A stretch of DNA of 64,000 bases, from assembly GCF_001184025.1 (NCBI RefSeq), contig NZ_BBYG01000020.1:124001-188000 (forward strand). Reading direction: 5' to 3'. Every line of letters begins with the position of its first letter. Position 1 is the first letter of the stretch. Below the pieces are notes generated by a model, which worked only from the letters and a program-made list of their open reading frames with translations, ran no database searches and was not told the DNA's origin. This stretch comes from Streptomyces maremycinicus. Its GTDB lineage: Bacteria; Actinomycetota; Actinomycetes; Streptomycetales; Streptomycetaceae. Of the stretch, positions 7,765 to 15,560 are shown piece by piece. The translations under genes and the position numbers were made by a program.

Positions 7765-9305
7765 TGGTGTTCTCCGCTCGCGATGGTCTCCAGGATCCGG
7801 CTCGTGGTGATCTCGGGCCCGTTGGCGATCCGCGCCACCAGCCGGCGGTCGCGCAGCACTCCGATGGTGTGGCTGAGCCGGAGTACCTCCTCCAGCTCGG
7901 CCGCGATGTACAGCACCGACATACCGTCCTCGGAGAGCGAGACGACGAGCTTCTGGATCTCCGCCTTGGCCCCGATGTCGATGCCGCGCGTCGGCTCGTC
8001 CAGGATCAGCAGCTTCGGACTCGTGATCAGCCAGCGGGCCAGCAGCACCTTCTGCTGGTTGCCGCCGCTGAGCCGGCCCACCCTGGCCTCGGGGTCGGCG
8101 GGGCGGATGTCCAGCGCCTTGATGTACTTGGCGACGAGTTCGTCGCGCTGGGCGGCCGGGATCGGCCGGGTCCAGCCGCGGGAGGCCTGAAGGGCCAGGA
8201 TGATGTTCTCCCGGACCGTCAGTTCGGGCACCAGGCCCTCGCTCTTGCGGTTCTCGGAGCAGAAGGCGACACCGGCGTCGATCGCGTCGTTCGGGGCGCT
8301 CATCGAGACCTGCTCGCCGCCGATGGTCACCTTCCCGGAGTCCGGCTGGTCGGCCCCGAAGAGCAGCCGGGCGAGTTCGGTGCGGCCCGATCCGAGCAGG
8401 CCGGCGAGCCCGATCACCTCGCCCTTCTTGATCTCCAGGTCGAACGGGGCGATGCCGCCGGTCCGGCCGAGGCCGTCCGCCTGGAGCAGGGTCTCGCCCG
8501 CGCCGGAGTGCAGCTGGTGTTCGTGGAGTTCGTCCAGCTGGCCCATGGCCTTGCCGAGCATGAGCTGGACGAGACCGACCTGGTCGAGGTCGCGCACCAG
8601 GTGCTCGCCGACGAGGGTGCCGTTGCGCAGTACGGTCATCCGGTCGCAGACCTCGTAGATCTGGTCGAGGAAGTGCGAGACGAACAGGATCGCGACGCCC
8701 TCGTCCCGCAGCCGCCGCATCAGCGCGAACAGCCGGAGAACCTCGTCCCGGTCGAGGCTGGAGGTCGGCTCGTCGAGGATCAGCACCTTGGTGCCCGGTC
8801 CCTCGCCGCCGCCCGCGCCCTCGCCGGTGCCCAACGACCTTACGATCGCGACCAGTTGCTGCACGGCCAGCGGGTACGAGGACAACGGGGCGCTGACGTC
8901 GATGTCGAGGCCGAGCCGGTCCACCAGCTCCGCCGCTCGTCGGCGCAGCCGCTTCCACTGGATGCGGCCCCCGCGGGTCGGTTCACGGCCGATGAAGATG
9001 TTCTCCGCCACCGACAGGTTGGGGCAGAGGTTGACCTCCTGGTACACGGTGCTGATACCGGCCTGCTGGGCCTCCAGCGGGCTGCCGATCCGCACCGCCG
9101 TGCCGTCCAGCGTGATCGTGCCGCCGTCCAGCGAGTAGACCCCCGTGAGCACCTTGATGAGGGTGGACTTGCCCGCGCCGTTCTCGCCCATCAGGGCGTG
9201 GATCTCACCGGGGAAGAGCCGGAAGTCGACGTCCGACAGAGCCCGTACCCCCGGAAACTCCTTGACTATGCCCGTCATTTCCAGGACGGGCCGTGGCTCT
9301 GCCAT
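7761..9305 (-). CDS. ytfR: Sugar ABC transporter ATP-binding protein, YtfR-like
   Basis: The 514-residue protein is a tandem ATPase of the RbsA/MglA type. Domain 1 has an intact Walker A (GENGAGKST near residue 36) and Walker B (LILDEPTSSLD). Domain 2 has a degenerate P-loop (GLLGSGRTELA) but a full signature ([15 protein letters not shown]) and Walker B ([11 protein letters not shown]), as usual for this class. The ATG at 9305 is preferred over one five codons earlier because GAGGAG precedes it. It couples ATP hydrolysis to import through the two permeases encoded downstream. A stem-loop separates it from the binding-protein gene. Confidence 0.9.
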   Translation of the reverse strand: MAEPRPVLEMTGIVKEFPGVRALSDVDFRLFPGEIHALMGENGAGKSTLIKVLTGVYSLDGGTITLDGTAVRIGSPLEAQQAGISTVYQEVNLCPNLSVAENIFIGREPTRGGRIQWKRLRRRAAELVDRLGLDIDVSAPLSSYPLAVQQLVAIVRSLGTGEGAGGGEGPGTKVLILDEPTSSLDRDEVLRLFALMRRLRDEGVAILFVSHFLDQIYEVCDRMTVLRNGTLVGEHLVRDLDQVGLVQLMLGKAMGQLDELHEHQLHSGAGETLLQADGLGRTGGIAPFDLEIKKGEVIGLAGLLGSGRTELARLLFGADQPDSGKVTIGGEQVSMSAPNDAIDAGVAFCSENRKSEGLVPELTVRENIILALQASRGWTRPIPAAQRDELVAKYIKALDIRPADPEARVGRLSGGNQQKVLLARWLITSPKLLILDEPTRGIDIGAKAEIQKLVVSLSEDGMSVLYIAAELEEVLRLSHTIGVLRDRRLVARIANGPEITTSRILETIASGEHQ

Positions 9306-9337
9306 GGCAGCGCTCCTCATGAGATTCGTTCAGGCCC

Positions 9338-9384
9338 GCAGGGAGCCCCGGGGCCGACGGCTCGGCCGGCCGGCGGCTCCCTGC
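9338..9384 (-). terminator. Intercistronic stem-loop after the binding-protein gene
   Basis: GCAGGGAGCC (9338-9347) and its perfect complement (9375-9384) flank a 27-base loop within the 95-base gap between the binding-protein stop and the ATPase start. Such a stem commonly protects the upstream message or partly terminates it, so that binding protein is made in excess over the membrane components. Confidence 0.6.
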
Positions 9385-9400
9385 CGGTGGGTGCGGTCGG

Positions 9401-10408
9401 TCAGTACTTGCGGCTCGGGAGGGCGGCCGCGGCCTGGTCCTGCATGAAGTCGCCCTCCTCGGTCTTGATCCAGCGCTCGACCGTCTCGCCGTCCTTGACC
9501 TTCTTGACGACGTCCATCAGCTGCGGGCCGAGCAGCGGGTTGCACTCGACGATGGCGTTGATCTTGCCCTCGGACATGGCCACGAAGCCGTCCTTCACGC
9601 CGTCGATCGAGACGATCAGGATGTCCTTGCCGGGCTTCTTGCCGGCCGCCTCGATGGACTGGATGGCACCGATGGCCATGTCGTCGTTGTGCGCGAACAG
9701 GACGTTGATCTCCGGGTTGGACTGGAGGAAGGCGGCCATGACCTGCTTGCCCCCGGCGCGGGTGAAATCACCGGTCTGGCTGACGACGACCTTCCAGTCG
9801 CTCGCGTGGTCGGCGTCCATGACCTCCTTGAAGCCCTTGGCGCGCTCGATCGCGGGGGCGGCGCCGGTGGTGCCCTCCAACTGCGCGATCTTCACGGGGC
9901 CCTTGAGGCCGGCCTTCGCGATGACCTTCTCGAGGATCTTGGCGGCGCGGCGGCCCTCGTCGGTGAAGTCGGAGCCGACCAGGGTCACGTACAGGGACTC
10001 GTCGGAGGTCTCGACGGAGCGGTCGGTGAGGACCACCGGGATCTTCTTGGCCTTGGCCTCCTTCAGCACCGCGTCCCAGCCGGTGACGACCACCGGCGAG
10101 AAGGCGATGACGTCGACGCCCTGGGTGATGTAGCTGCGGATCGCGGAGATCTGGTTCTCCTGCTTCTGCTGGGCGTCGGAGAACTTGAGGGTGTAGCCCG
10201 CCTCCTTGGCCGCCGCCTTCACCGAGTCCGTGTTGGCGCTGCGCCAGCCGCTCTCCGAGCCGACCTGGGAGAAGCCGAGCGTGATCGCCTTGCCGCCGTC
10301 CCCGGAGGAGGAGCCGGACGCTCCGTCGTCCTCCTTGGCGCAGGCCGCCAGGCCACCCGCCGCCGCCACGCCGACCGCCGCGGTGAGGAAGTTCCTTCTG
10401 CTGAGCAT
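9401..10408 (-). CDS. ytfQ: Sugar ABC transporter substrate-binding lipoprotein, YtfQ-like
   Basis: The 335-residue protein starts MLSRRNFLTAAVGVAAAGGLAAC, a signal with a twin Arg (RRNF) followed by a lipobox ending in Cys22, so it is an exported lipoprotein, possibly Tat-dependent. The mature part is a type I periplasmic-binding fold (Peripla_BP_4): LGFSQVGSESGWRSANTDSVKAAAKEAG is the typical YtfQ opening, followed by QIAAIRSYITQGVDVIAFSP-like and VLFAHNDDMAIGAIQSIE segments. AAAGGAGAAG precedes the ATG. It heads the YtfQRT-YjfF operon and is preceded by a GTTCG-N6-CG-type site at 10495 and by the LacI gene. Confidence 0.9.
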   Translation of the reverse strand: MLSRRNFLTAAVGVAAAGGLAACAKEDDGASGSSSGDGGKAITLGFSQVGSESGWRSANTDSVKAAAKEAGYTLKFSDAQQKQENQISAIRSYITQGVDVIAFSPVVVTGWDAVLKEAKAKKIPVVLTDRSVETSDESLYVTLVGSDFTDEGRRAAKILEKVIAKAGLKGPVKIAQLEGTTGAAPAIERAKGFKEVMDADHASDWKVVVSQTGDFTRAGGKQVMAAFLQSNPEINVLFAHNDDMAIGAIQSIEAAGKKPGKDILIVSIDGVKDGFVAMSEGKINAIVECNPLLGPQLMDVVKKVKDGETVERWIKTEEGDFMQDQAAAALPSRKY

Positions 10409-10494
10409 GTTCTTCTCCTTTGAAGAGCCGGCCCGGGGGCGGACCTGCTGGTACTCGACGGACCGGCCGCACTGCGTCCAGCCTGTCGATCACT

Positions 10495-10510
10495 GTTCGG
10501 TATTTCGGTC
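10495..10510 (-). promoter_or_regulatory. Predicted regulon operator upstream of ytfQ-like gene
   Basis: GTTCGGTATTTCGGTC matches the motif GTTCG-NNATTT-CG found before five other sugar genes in this window; the closest match is the site at 15531-15546, which differs at one base. It lies 86 bases before the ytfQ-like ATG, in the gap after the LacI gene. No convincing -35/-10 pair could be aligned with it. Confidence 0.5.
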
Positions 10511-10542
10511 ACACTGCTGGTCAGAGGGTTCCGACGGGTTCG

Positions 10543-11589
10543 TCAGAGGGCTGCGCCCTCCGCTTGCGCGGCGCTCGGGAACGTACTGGCGCGGACGACG
10601 AGTTGGGGTTCGATCGCGATCCGGGGCGGGACGGCGGCGGGCCGGCCCTCGATCTGCTCCAGGAGCAGGGCGATGCCTCGCCGGCCCACCGTCGCGAATT
10701 CCTGCCGGACGGTGGTGAGCGGCGGAGCGAAGAACTCCGATTCCGGGATGTCGTCGAAGCCGACCACCGCGACGTCCTGCGGGGTCCGGACGCCCGCTTC
10801 CCGCAGGGCCCGCAACACCCCCAGCGCCATCTGGTCGTTGGCGACGAAGACGGCGGTCAGTCCCCGGCCCACCCAGCCGGCCAGTTCCTGGCCCGCTCGG
10901 TAGCCGGACAGCGGACTCCAGTCCCCCCGCAGCAGCATGGGCGGCTCGACGCCCGCCGCTTCGAGGGTCGCCCGCCAGCCGGCGGCCCGGTCTGCCGCCT
11001 CCTGCCAGTCCTCGGGTCCGGCGAGGTGCCAGACCGTGCGGTGGCCGGCGGCCAGCAGGTGCCCGGTCGCGAGCCGGGCCCCCAGGTGCTGGTCCACACC
11101 GACCCGGGGGATGTCCATGCCCGGCTCGCCGCCCACGACCACCACCGGGAAGGGACGGCGCAGTTCGGCCAGGGCGTCCACCGCCGACCGCTGCGGGGCG
11201 ATGGCGACCACTCCCTCCACCCCGCCCTCACCGAGGTGGTCCAGCGCCTCGGACAGGGTCTCCATGGTCAGTTCGCGCAGGCTGACCGTCGAGACGAGAT
11301 AGCCCTCGGCCCGCGCCGCCTCCTCCAGCGCGAACAGCGTGCTGGCCGGCCCGTACAGGGTGGTGTCCGAGGCGACCACACCCAGCGTCCGGGTGCGCCG
11401 GGTGGCCAGGGCCCGTGCGGAGAAGTTGCGGCGGTAGCCCATCTCCTCGATCGCCCGCAGCACCCTGGCCCGGGTCTCGTCCCGCACGTTGGGGTGCTCC
11501 CCCAGCACGCGGGACACCGTCTGGTGGGACACGCCGGCCAGGCGTGCCACGTCGGCCATGGTGGGCGGCCGGAGCCGGGTGTGTGTCAC
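10543..11589 (-). CDS. LacI family transcriptional regulator
   Basis: The 348-residue protein has the LacI helix-turn-helix at residues 10-55 (TMADVARLAGVSHQTVSRVLGEHPNVRDETRARVLRAIEEMGY, including the hinge-side Y), then a periplasmic-binding-like effector domain (LGVVASDTTLYGPASTLFALEEAARAEGY, VAVVGFDDIPESEFFAPPLTTV). The GTG at 11589 is chosen because GAGGAGG lies 7 bases upstream; the frame is open further 5' but without a site. It lies directly upstream of and in the same direction as the YtfQRT-YjfF operon, so local control is likely. A near-perfect LacI-type palindrome is found 211 bases before its start. Confidence 0.92.
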   Translation of the reverse strand: MTHTRLRPPTMADVARLAGVSHQTVSRVLGEHPNVRDETRARVLRAIEEMGYRRNFSARALATRRTRTLGVVASDTTLYGPASTLFALEEAARAEGYLVSTVSLRELTMETLSEALDHLGEGGVEGVVAIAPQRSAVDALAELRRPFPVVVVGGEPGMDIPRVGVDQHLGARLATGHLLAAGHRTVWHLAGPEDWQEAADRAAGWRATLEAAGVEPPMLLRGDWSPLSGYRAGQELAGWVGRGLTAVFVANDQMALGVLRALREAGVRTPQDVAVVGFDDIPESEFFAPPLTTVRQEFATVGRRGIALLLEQIEGRPAAVPPRIAIEPQLVVRASTFPSAAQAEGAAL

Positions 11590-12092
11590 GGCCGCACCTC
11601 CTCGGCGCTCGTCCTCCGGCACGTCCGGGAAGACCGGTAAGTCCTGTGGCGTGGGCGGATCGTTCCGCGCCGCCGGCTTCACTCCGCGATCCCGGCGGGC
11701 CCGGTGGCCCCGGCGGGAAAGGCGGAGGGGGACGCTGCGGGCACGACCTTCGTACCTCCCCGTGCTGACGTCGTCGCCGACTGGTGAATGCGGACGTCAT
11801 TGTGAGCGCTAACAATTCATGGCGGTCAAGGGTGTTGCACGGGATGGTCGTCACGGTTCCATAACGCGCCCCGGAGGTGTGGGACATCGGCCCTGGTCAC
11901 AGGCCGGAAGGCGGGCCGAGGGCGCGCACCGGGAAATGGACCGGGGACGGGTCCGCCGACCGGAACAGGCCCAACCCGCTTCAGGGCACGACGATTTCGG
12001 CCGTACCGGGGCATCCGGGAGGCCGTCCTGGACGGCCCACATGACACCGGCTCAGCGGGACCGGACGTCCGGCCGCCCGCTCCGGCGCGGTG
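11590..12092. other. 503-base intergenic region with a LacI-type operator
   Basis: It lies between the start of the LacI gene and the stop of the SCO2400-family gene, both on the minus strand. It holds the operator at 11800-11815 and a 12-bp palindrome CCGGACGTCCGG at 12061-12072, possibly part of the terminator of the SCO2400-family gene. No gene with plausible codon use or ribosome site was found here. Confidence 0.5.
11800..11815. promoter_or_regulatory. LacI-family operator
   Basis: TTGTGAGC-GCTAACAA is a 16-base inverted repeat with one mismatch and a central CG, the classic LacI/PurR-family architecture; it is close to the E. coli lac operator half-site TTGTGAGC. It stands in an AT-richer patch 211 bases upstream of the LacI gene and is the likely autoregulatory site. 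Confidence 0.75.
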
Positions 12093-13022
12093 CTACGAGC
12101 ACCACCACAGGAAGCGCGTGCACGTCTGCGAGGGCGACGGTTTCGGGGACTCGGCCGGCGCCGAGGGGTCGGCGGTCGCGGTGGAGCCGGAGCCGGGGTC
12201 GGTGTCGGGAGGCGTCGATCCGGAAGCCGACCCGGAGGAGCCGGGGAGGGGGGCCGACTGGGCCTCCTTCTCCGGGCTCGGGGAGGCCGACCCGTCCCGC
12301 GCGGACTCCGAGGCCGACGGGGAGACGGAGGGACTCGGGGAGGCCGAGGCCTTGCCGTCGCCCGTGTCGGTCCTGTCGTCCAGGGGCTGCGCGGTCGCGC
12401 TCGGTCCGGACGACGAACCGTCGACCTCGGACGCCTCGCCGCCGGCCGCCGCAGGGTTCCCCGGGGAGCTGAACCCCGGTGCGTCCACGCCGAGTTCGGC
12501 CAGGCTCAGACCGCCGGCGGCGAGCACGAAGCCGACGGTGATCAGCACGATGCGTTTGCGGCGTCTTCGGTGGGCCGACGCCTTGCGGTCGCGGCGGCTC
12601 GCGTCCGGTGCGGCGGCCGGACCCTGCGGGCCGCGCCTGCCACCCCGACCCTGCTCCCGGCGGCGCGCGGCCCGGCCCTGTGGCTCGTCGCCCCCGTCCT
12701 CCTGCCCTCCGCGGCCGTCCAGGTCCCCGCGATCGTCCAGGTCGCCGTGATCGTCCAGGTCGCCGCGATCGTCCAGGTCGCCGTGATCGTCCCGGTCGCC
12801 GGGGACCCCGTGGTCGTCCCGGTCGCCGGGAGCACCGTGGTCGTCCGGGGCGCCGTGACCCGCCGGGTCGCCCGGCGTCCGGTGCGCCGACGCGTCCGGG
12901 GCGTACGGCTCCGGCTCGGGCGGTCCGGGCGGATACGCGCGTAGCCGCTGGGCAGGTGCGCCGCACCCCGGGCAGGCGAGAGCGCCGTTGAGGTGCCGTC
13001 GGCACGGGTGGCAGTAGTCCAT
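12093..13022 (-). CDS. SCO2400 family protein, single-pass membrane protein with zinc-finger-like N-terminus
   Basis: The 309-residue protein begins MDYCHPCRRHLNGALACPGCGA, a CxxC...CxxC zinc-ribbon-like motif diagnostic of the SCO2400 family. Residues 40-105 are a low-complexity acidic/basic stretch with hexapeptide repeats (DDHGDL, DDRGDL). A basic cluster (RRDRKASAHRRRRKR) precedes one transmembrane helix at about 159-178 (IVLITVGFVLAAGGLSLAEL). The rest is a Ser/Pro/Gly-rich tail ending in TCTRFLWWCS. A cytoplasmic zinc finger, one membrane span and a disordered extracellular tail are predicted. The function of the family is unknown. The gene is divergent from the dehydratase gene at 13279. 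Confidence 0.85.
   Translation of the reverse strand: MDYCHPCRRHLNGALACPGCGAPAQRLRAYPPGPPEPEPYAPDASAHRTPGDPAGHGAPDDHGAPGDRDDHGVPGDRDDHGDLDDRGDLDDHGDLDDRGDLDGRGGQEDGGDEPQGRAARRREQGRGGRRGPQGPAAAPDASRRDRKASAHRRRRKRIVLITVGFVLAAGGLSLAELGVDAPGFSSPGNPAAAGGEASEVDGSSSGPSATAQPLDDRTDTGDGKASASPSPSVSPSASESARDGSASPSPEKEAQSAPLPGSSGSASGSTPPDTDPGSGSTATADPSAPAESPKPSPSQTCTRFLWWCS
12731..12802. repeat. 18-bp tandem repeat inside the SCO2400-family gene
   Basis: Four consecutive units of the form GATCGTCC(A/C)GGTCGCCG(T/C/G) give the hexapeptide repeats DDHGDL/DDRGDL on the minus strand; degenerate units continue to about 12850. The in-frame unit length means copy number can vary between strains without breaking the frame. 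Confidence 0.85.
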
Positions 13023-13193
13023 GACGCGGAGAGACTAAGTTCCCGGAAGGGCGCGTTCCCGGGTTCGCCTGTGAAAGTTGTGTGGGAAACCGGCCATACC
13101 GGAGCGACCGTCCGAGTGACCTGGACCACATCGCGGCAGCTCAAGTTTCGAAAGGGGTGGCGAAACTGCCGAAACCGTTACCTGTTCGACCCA

Positions 13194-13260
13194 TTGACAC
13201 TCGCCTCGCGCAATCCTTACTGTCTGCCCAGCATTTCGAACATGTGACGAAATCTCGAAC
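13194..13260 (+). promoter_or_regulatory. Promoter and operator of the dehydratase operon
   Basis: TTGACA (13194-13199), an 18-base spacer and TACTGT (13218-13223) form a SigA-type promoter predicting a start near 13230. The operator TGACGAAATCTCGAAC (13245-13260; on the other strand GTTCG-AGATTT-CGTCA) begins about 16 bases downstream of that start, where a bound repressor would block elongation. A second partial site ATTTCGAAC lies at 13233-13241. Confidence 0.65.
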
Positions 13261-13278
13261 AGCCGAAGGGTAACTTCC

Positions 13279-14439
13279 GTGCGCATCACCGGAATCAGCA
13301 CGCACGTGGTCGGGACGCCGTGGCGCAACCTGACCTACGTCCTGGTGCACACCGACGAGGGCATCACGGGTGTCGGAGAGACCCGCATGCTGGGTCACAC
13401 CGACGCGCTGCTCGGCTACCTGAAGGAGGCCGAGGCCAACCACATTCTCGGCTCGGACCCATTCGCTGTCGAGGACCTCGTGCGCCGGATGAAGTACGGC
13501 GACTACGGGCGGGCCGGCGAGATCGTGATGTCGGGCATCGCCGTCGTCGAGATGGCCTGCTGGGACATCAAGGGCAAGGCCCTCGGCGTGCCCGTCTGGC
13601 AGCTGCTCGGCGGCAAGGTCACCGACAAGGTGAAGGCCTACGCCAACGGCTGGTACACCACCGAGCGGACCCCGGAGGCGTACCACAAGGCGGCCCAGGG
13701 AGTCATGGAGCGCGGCTACAAGGCGCTCAAGATCGATCCCTTCGGCACCGGCCACTTCGAGCTGGACCACCAGCAGACCCTGTACGCGGTCTCCCTCATC
13801 GAGGCCGTGCGCGACGCCATCGGGCCGGACGCCGAGCTGATGCTGGAGATGCACGGCCGCTTCTCCCCCGCCACCGCGGTCCGGCTCGCGAACGAGCTCG
13901 CGCCCTTCAAGCCCGCGTGGCTGGAGGAGCCGTGCCCGCCCGAGAACCTGAAGGCCCTGGAGAAGGTCGCCGCGAAGGTCGACATCCCCGTCGCCACCGG
14001 TGAGCGCATCCACGACCGCGTCGAGTTCCGCGAGCTCTTCGAGAGCCAGGCCGTGGACATCATCCAGCCCGACGTCGGCCACATCGGCGGCATCTGGGAG
14101 ACCAGGAAGCTGGCCGCCACCGCCGAGGCGCACTACGTCCTCGTCGCCCCGCACAACGTGGGCGGCCCGGTCCTCACCGCCGCCTCGCTCCAGGTCGGGT
14201 TCACCTCCCCGAACTTCAAGATCCTCGAGCACTTCAACGACTTCGCGGACGCGGAGATCAAGAAGGTCGTCAAGGGCGCGCCCGAGGTGATCGACGGCTA
14301 CTTCCACCTCTCCGACAAGCCCGGCCTCGGTGTCGAGCTCGACGTGGACGCCGCCGCCGAGTTCCCGCAGCAGCAGGCCCGTTTCGACCTCTGGGCCGAG
14401 GGCTGGGAGCAGCGCAAGCCGAAGGGCAGCGCCAAGTGA
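13279..14439 (+). CDS. Mandelate racemase/muconate lactonizing family sugar-acid dehydratase
   Basis: The 386-residue product is an enolase-superfamily enzyme, most like galactonate dehydratases (DgoD type), which remove water from a sugar acid to give a 2-keto-3-deoxy acid. Seen are the N-terminal capping domain (residues 1-115), LKIDPFG on barrel strand 2, Mg ligands E190 (LEMHGR), the Glu of WLEEP and the Glu of TGERI, and the conserved PHNVGGPV at strand 8. H192 in the EMHGR motif fits the dehydratase group. The GTG follows CCGAAGGGTAAC. It overlaps the dehydrogenase gene (GTGA) and has a strong promoter with an arabinose-type operator, so arabonate, galactonate or fuconate are candidate substrates. 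Confidence 0.85.
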   Translation: MRITGISTHVVGTPWRNLTYVLVHTDEGITGVGETRMLGHTDALLGYLKEAEANHILGSDPFAVEDLVRRMKYGDYGRAGEIVMSGIAVVEMACWDIKGKALGVPVWQLLGGKVTDKVKAYANGWYTTERTPEAYHKAAQGVMERGYKALKIDPFGTGHFELDHQQTLYAVSLIEAVRDAIGPDAELMLEMHGRFSPATAVRLANELAPFKPAWLEEPCPPENLKALEKVAAKVDIPVATGERIHDRVEFRELFESQAVDIIQPDVGHIGGIWETRKLAATAEAHYVLVAPHNVGGPVLTAASLQVGFTSPNFKILEHFNDFADAEIKKVVKGAPEVIDGYFHLSDKPGLGVELDVDAAAEFPQQQARFDLWAEGWEQRKPKGSAK

Positions 14440-15440
14440 GCACGGCCGTCGTCGTCGAGGCGCCGGGCGAGCACCGGCTCGTCCCGCACGAGCCGCGGCG
14501 GCCGGAACCCGGCGAGGCGCTCGTCCGTGTGCACGCCACCGGAATCTGCGGCAGCGACCGCGAGGTGTACCAGGGCAACCGGCCCGAGGGGTACGTCCGC
14601 TATCCGCTGACCCCCGGCCACGAGTGGTCCGGGACGGTCGAGGCGGTCGGCGCCGGGGTCCCCGCGTCGCTCGTCGGCCGCAAGGTCGTCGGTGAGGGCT
14701 TCCGCAACTGCCAGGTCTGCGACCGCTGCCACGCGGGCGAGACAACGTTGTGCACCGACGGCTACGAGGAGACCGGCTTCACCCAGCCGGGGGCCATGGC
14801 GGCCACCCTCACCCTGCCGGCCCGGCTGCTGCACGTCCTGCCGGACGACGCGGACCTGACCGCCGCCGCCCTGCTGGAGCCGGCCGCCTGTGTCGCGGCC
14901 GCCGCGATCAAGGCGCACGCCCTGCCGGGCGAGAAGGTGGCCGTCGTCGGCACCGGAACGCTGGGCATGTTCGCCGTGCAGTTCCTGAAGGCCGGCTCGC
15001 CCGCCGAGCTGCTGGTCGTCGGCACCCGGAACGACCGGGAGGGCCTCTCCCGGCAGTTCGGGGCGACCGACTTCCGGACCAGGGACCAGGAACTGCCGGA
15101 CGACTTCGACGTCGTCATCGAGACCGCCGGGTCCGCGTCCGCCGCGCGGACCGCCGCCTCGCTGCTGCGGCGCGGCGGCCGGCTGGTCCTGACCGGGATC
15201 CCGGCACCGGGCGCCGACGGGCTCGACCCGACGGACCTGGTGGTACGGCAGCTGGAGGTGCACACCGTCTTCGGGGCACCGCCGGACGCCTGGTCGCACA
15301 CCGTCCGGGTGTTCGGCGCCGGGCTGCTGGATCCGCTGCCGCTGGTCACGCACGAACTGCCGCTCGCCGAGTTCTCCGCGGCCATCGACCTGGTGGGATC
15401 AGGCGATCCGAAGGTGGGCAAGGTGCTGCTCAAGCCGTGA
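14436..15440 (+). CDS. Zinc-dependent alcohol dehydrogenase, MDR family
   Basis: The 334-residue product is a zinc MDR dehydrogenase of the sorbitol/threonine dehydrogenase group. Catalytic zinc ligands are seen in GICGSD and PGHEW; the structural zinc site is RNCQVCDRCHAGETTLC (four Cys near residues 91-107). The Rossmann motif is VVGTGTLGMFAVQF near residue 172. GTG overlaps the stop of the dehydratase gene. In this setting it likely oxidises a sugar or polyol, for example L-arabinose to its lactone or a keto-deoxy acid downstream, with NAD(P). Which step it performs is inference. Confidence 0.85.
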   Translation: MSTAVVVEAPGEHRLVPHEPRRPEPGEALVRVHATGICGSDREVYQGNRPEGYVRYPLTPGHEWSGTVEAVGAGVPASLVGRKVVGEGFRNCQVCDRCHAGETTLCTDGYEETGFTQPGAMAATLTLPARLLHVLPDDADLTAAALLEPAACVAAAAIKAHALPGEKVAVVGTGTLGMFAVQFLKAGSPAELLVVGTRNDREGLSRQFGATDFRTRDQELPDDFDVVIETAGSASAARTAASLLRRGGRLVLTGIPAPGADGLDPTDLVVRQLEVHTVFGAPPDAWSHTVRVFGAGLLDPLPLVTHELPLAEFSAAIDLVGSGDPKVGKVLLKP

Positions 15441-15530
15441 ACTCCTGAACCGTACGCCGGTGCGGGGGCCACCTGACCGTCCCCGCCCCGGCGTACACCC
15501 GCACTCCGCACGACCTGAGCCGCGAACCTT

Positions 15531-15546
15531 GACCGAAATATCGAAC
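15531..15546 (+). promoter_or_regulatory. Predicted regulon operator before the TIM-barrel gene
   Basis: GACCGAAATATCGAAC (other strand GTTCG-ATATTT-CGGTC) is another copy of the shared motif, 14 bases before the GTG at 15561 and immediately before its AAGGA ribosome site. A repressor here would block this gene and the ChvE-MmsAB genes behind it. Confidence 0.6.
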
Positions 15547-15560
15547 ACGAAGGACGGCAT

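Noticed and set aside
6643-8958. A 771-residue frame apparently fusing ATPase-region sequence to the YtfT permease
   Set aside because: The N-terminal half is out of frame with the true ATPase and is Arg/Pro-rich shadow sequence; the permease has its own GTG and GTGA overlap.
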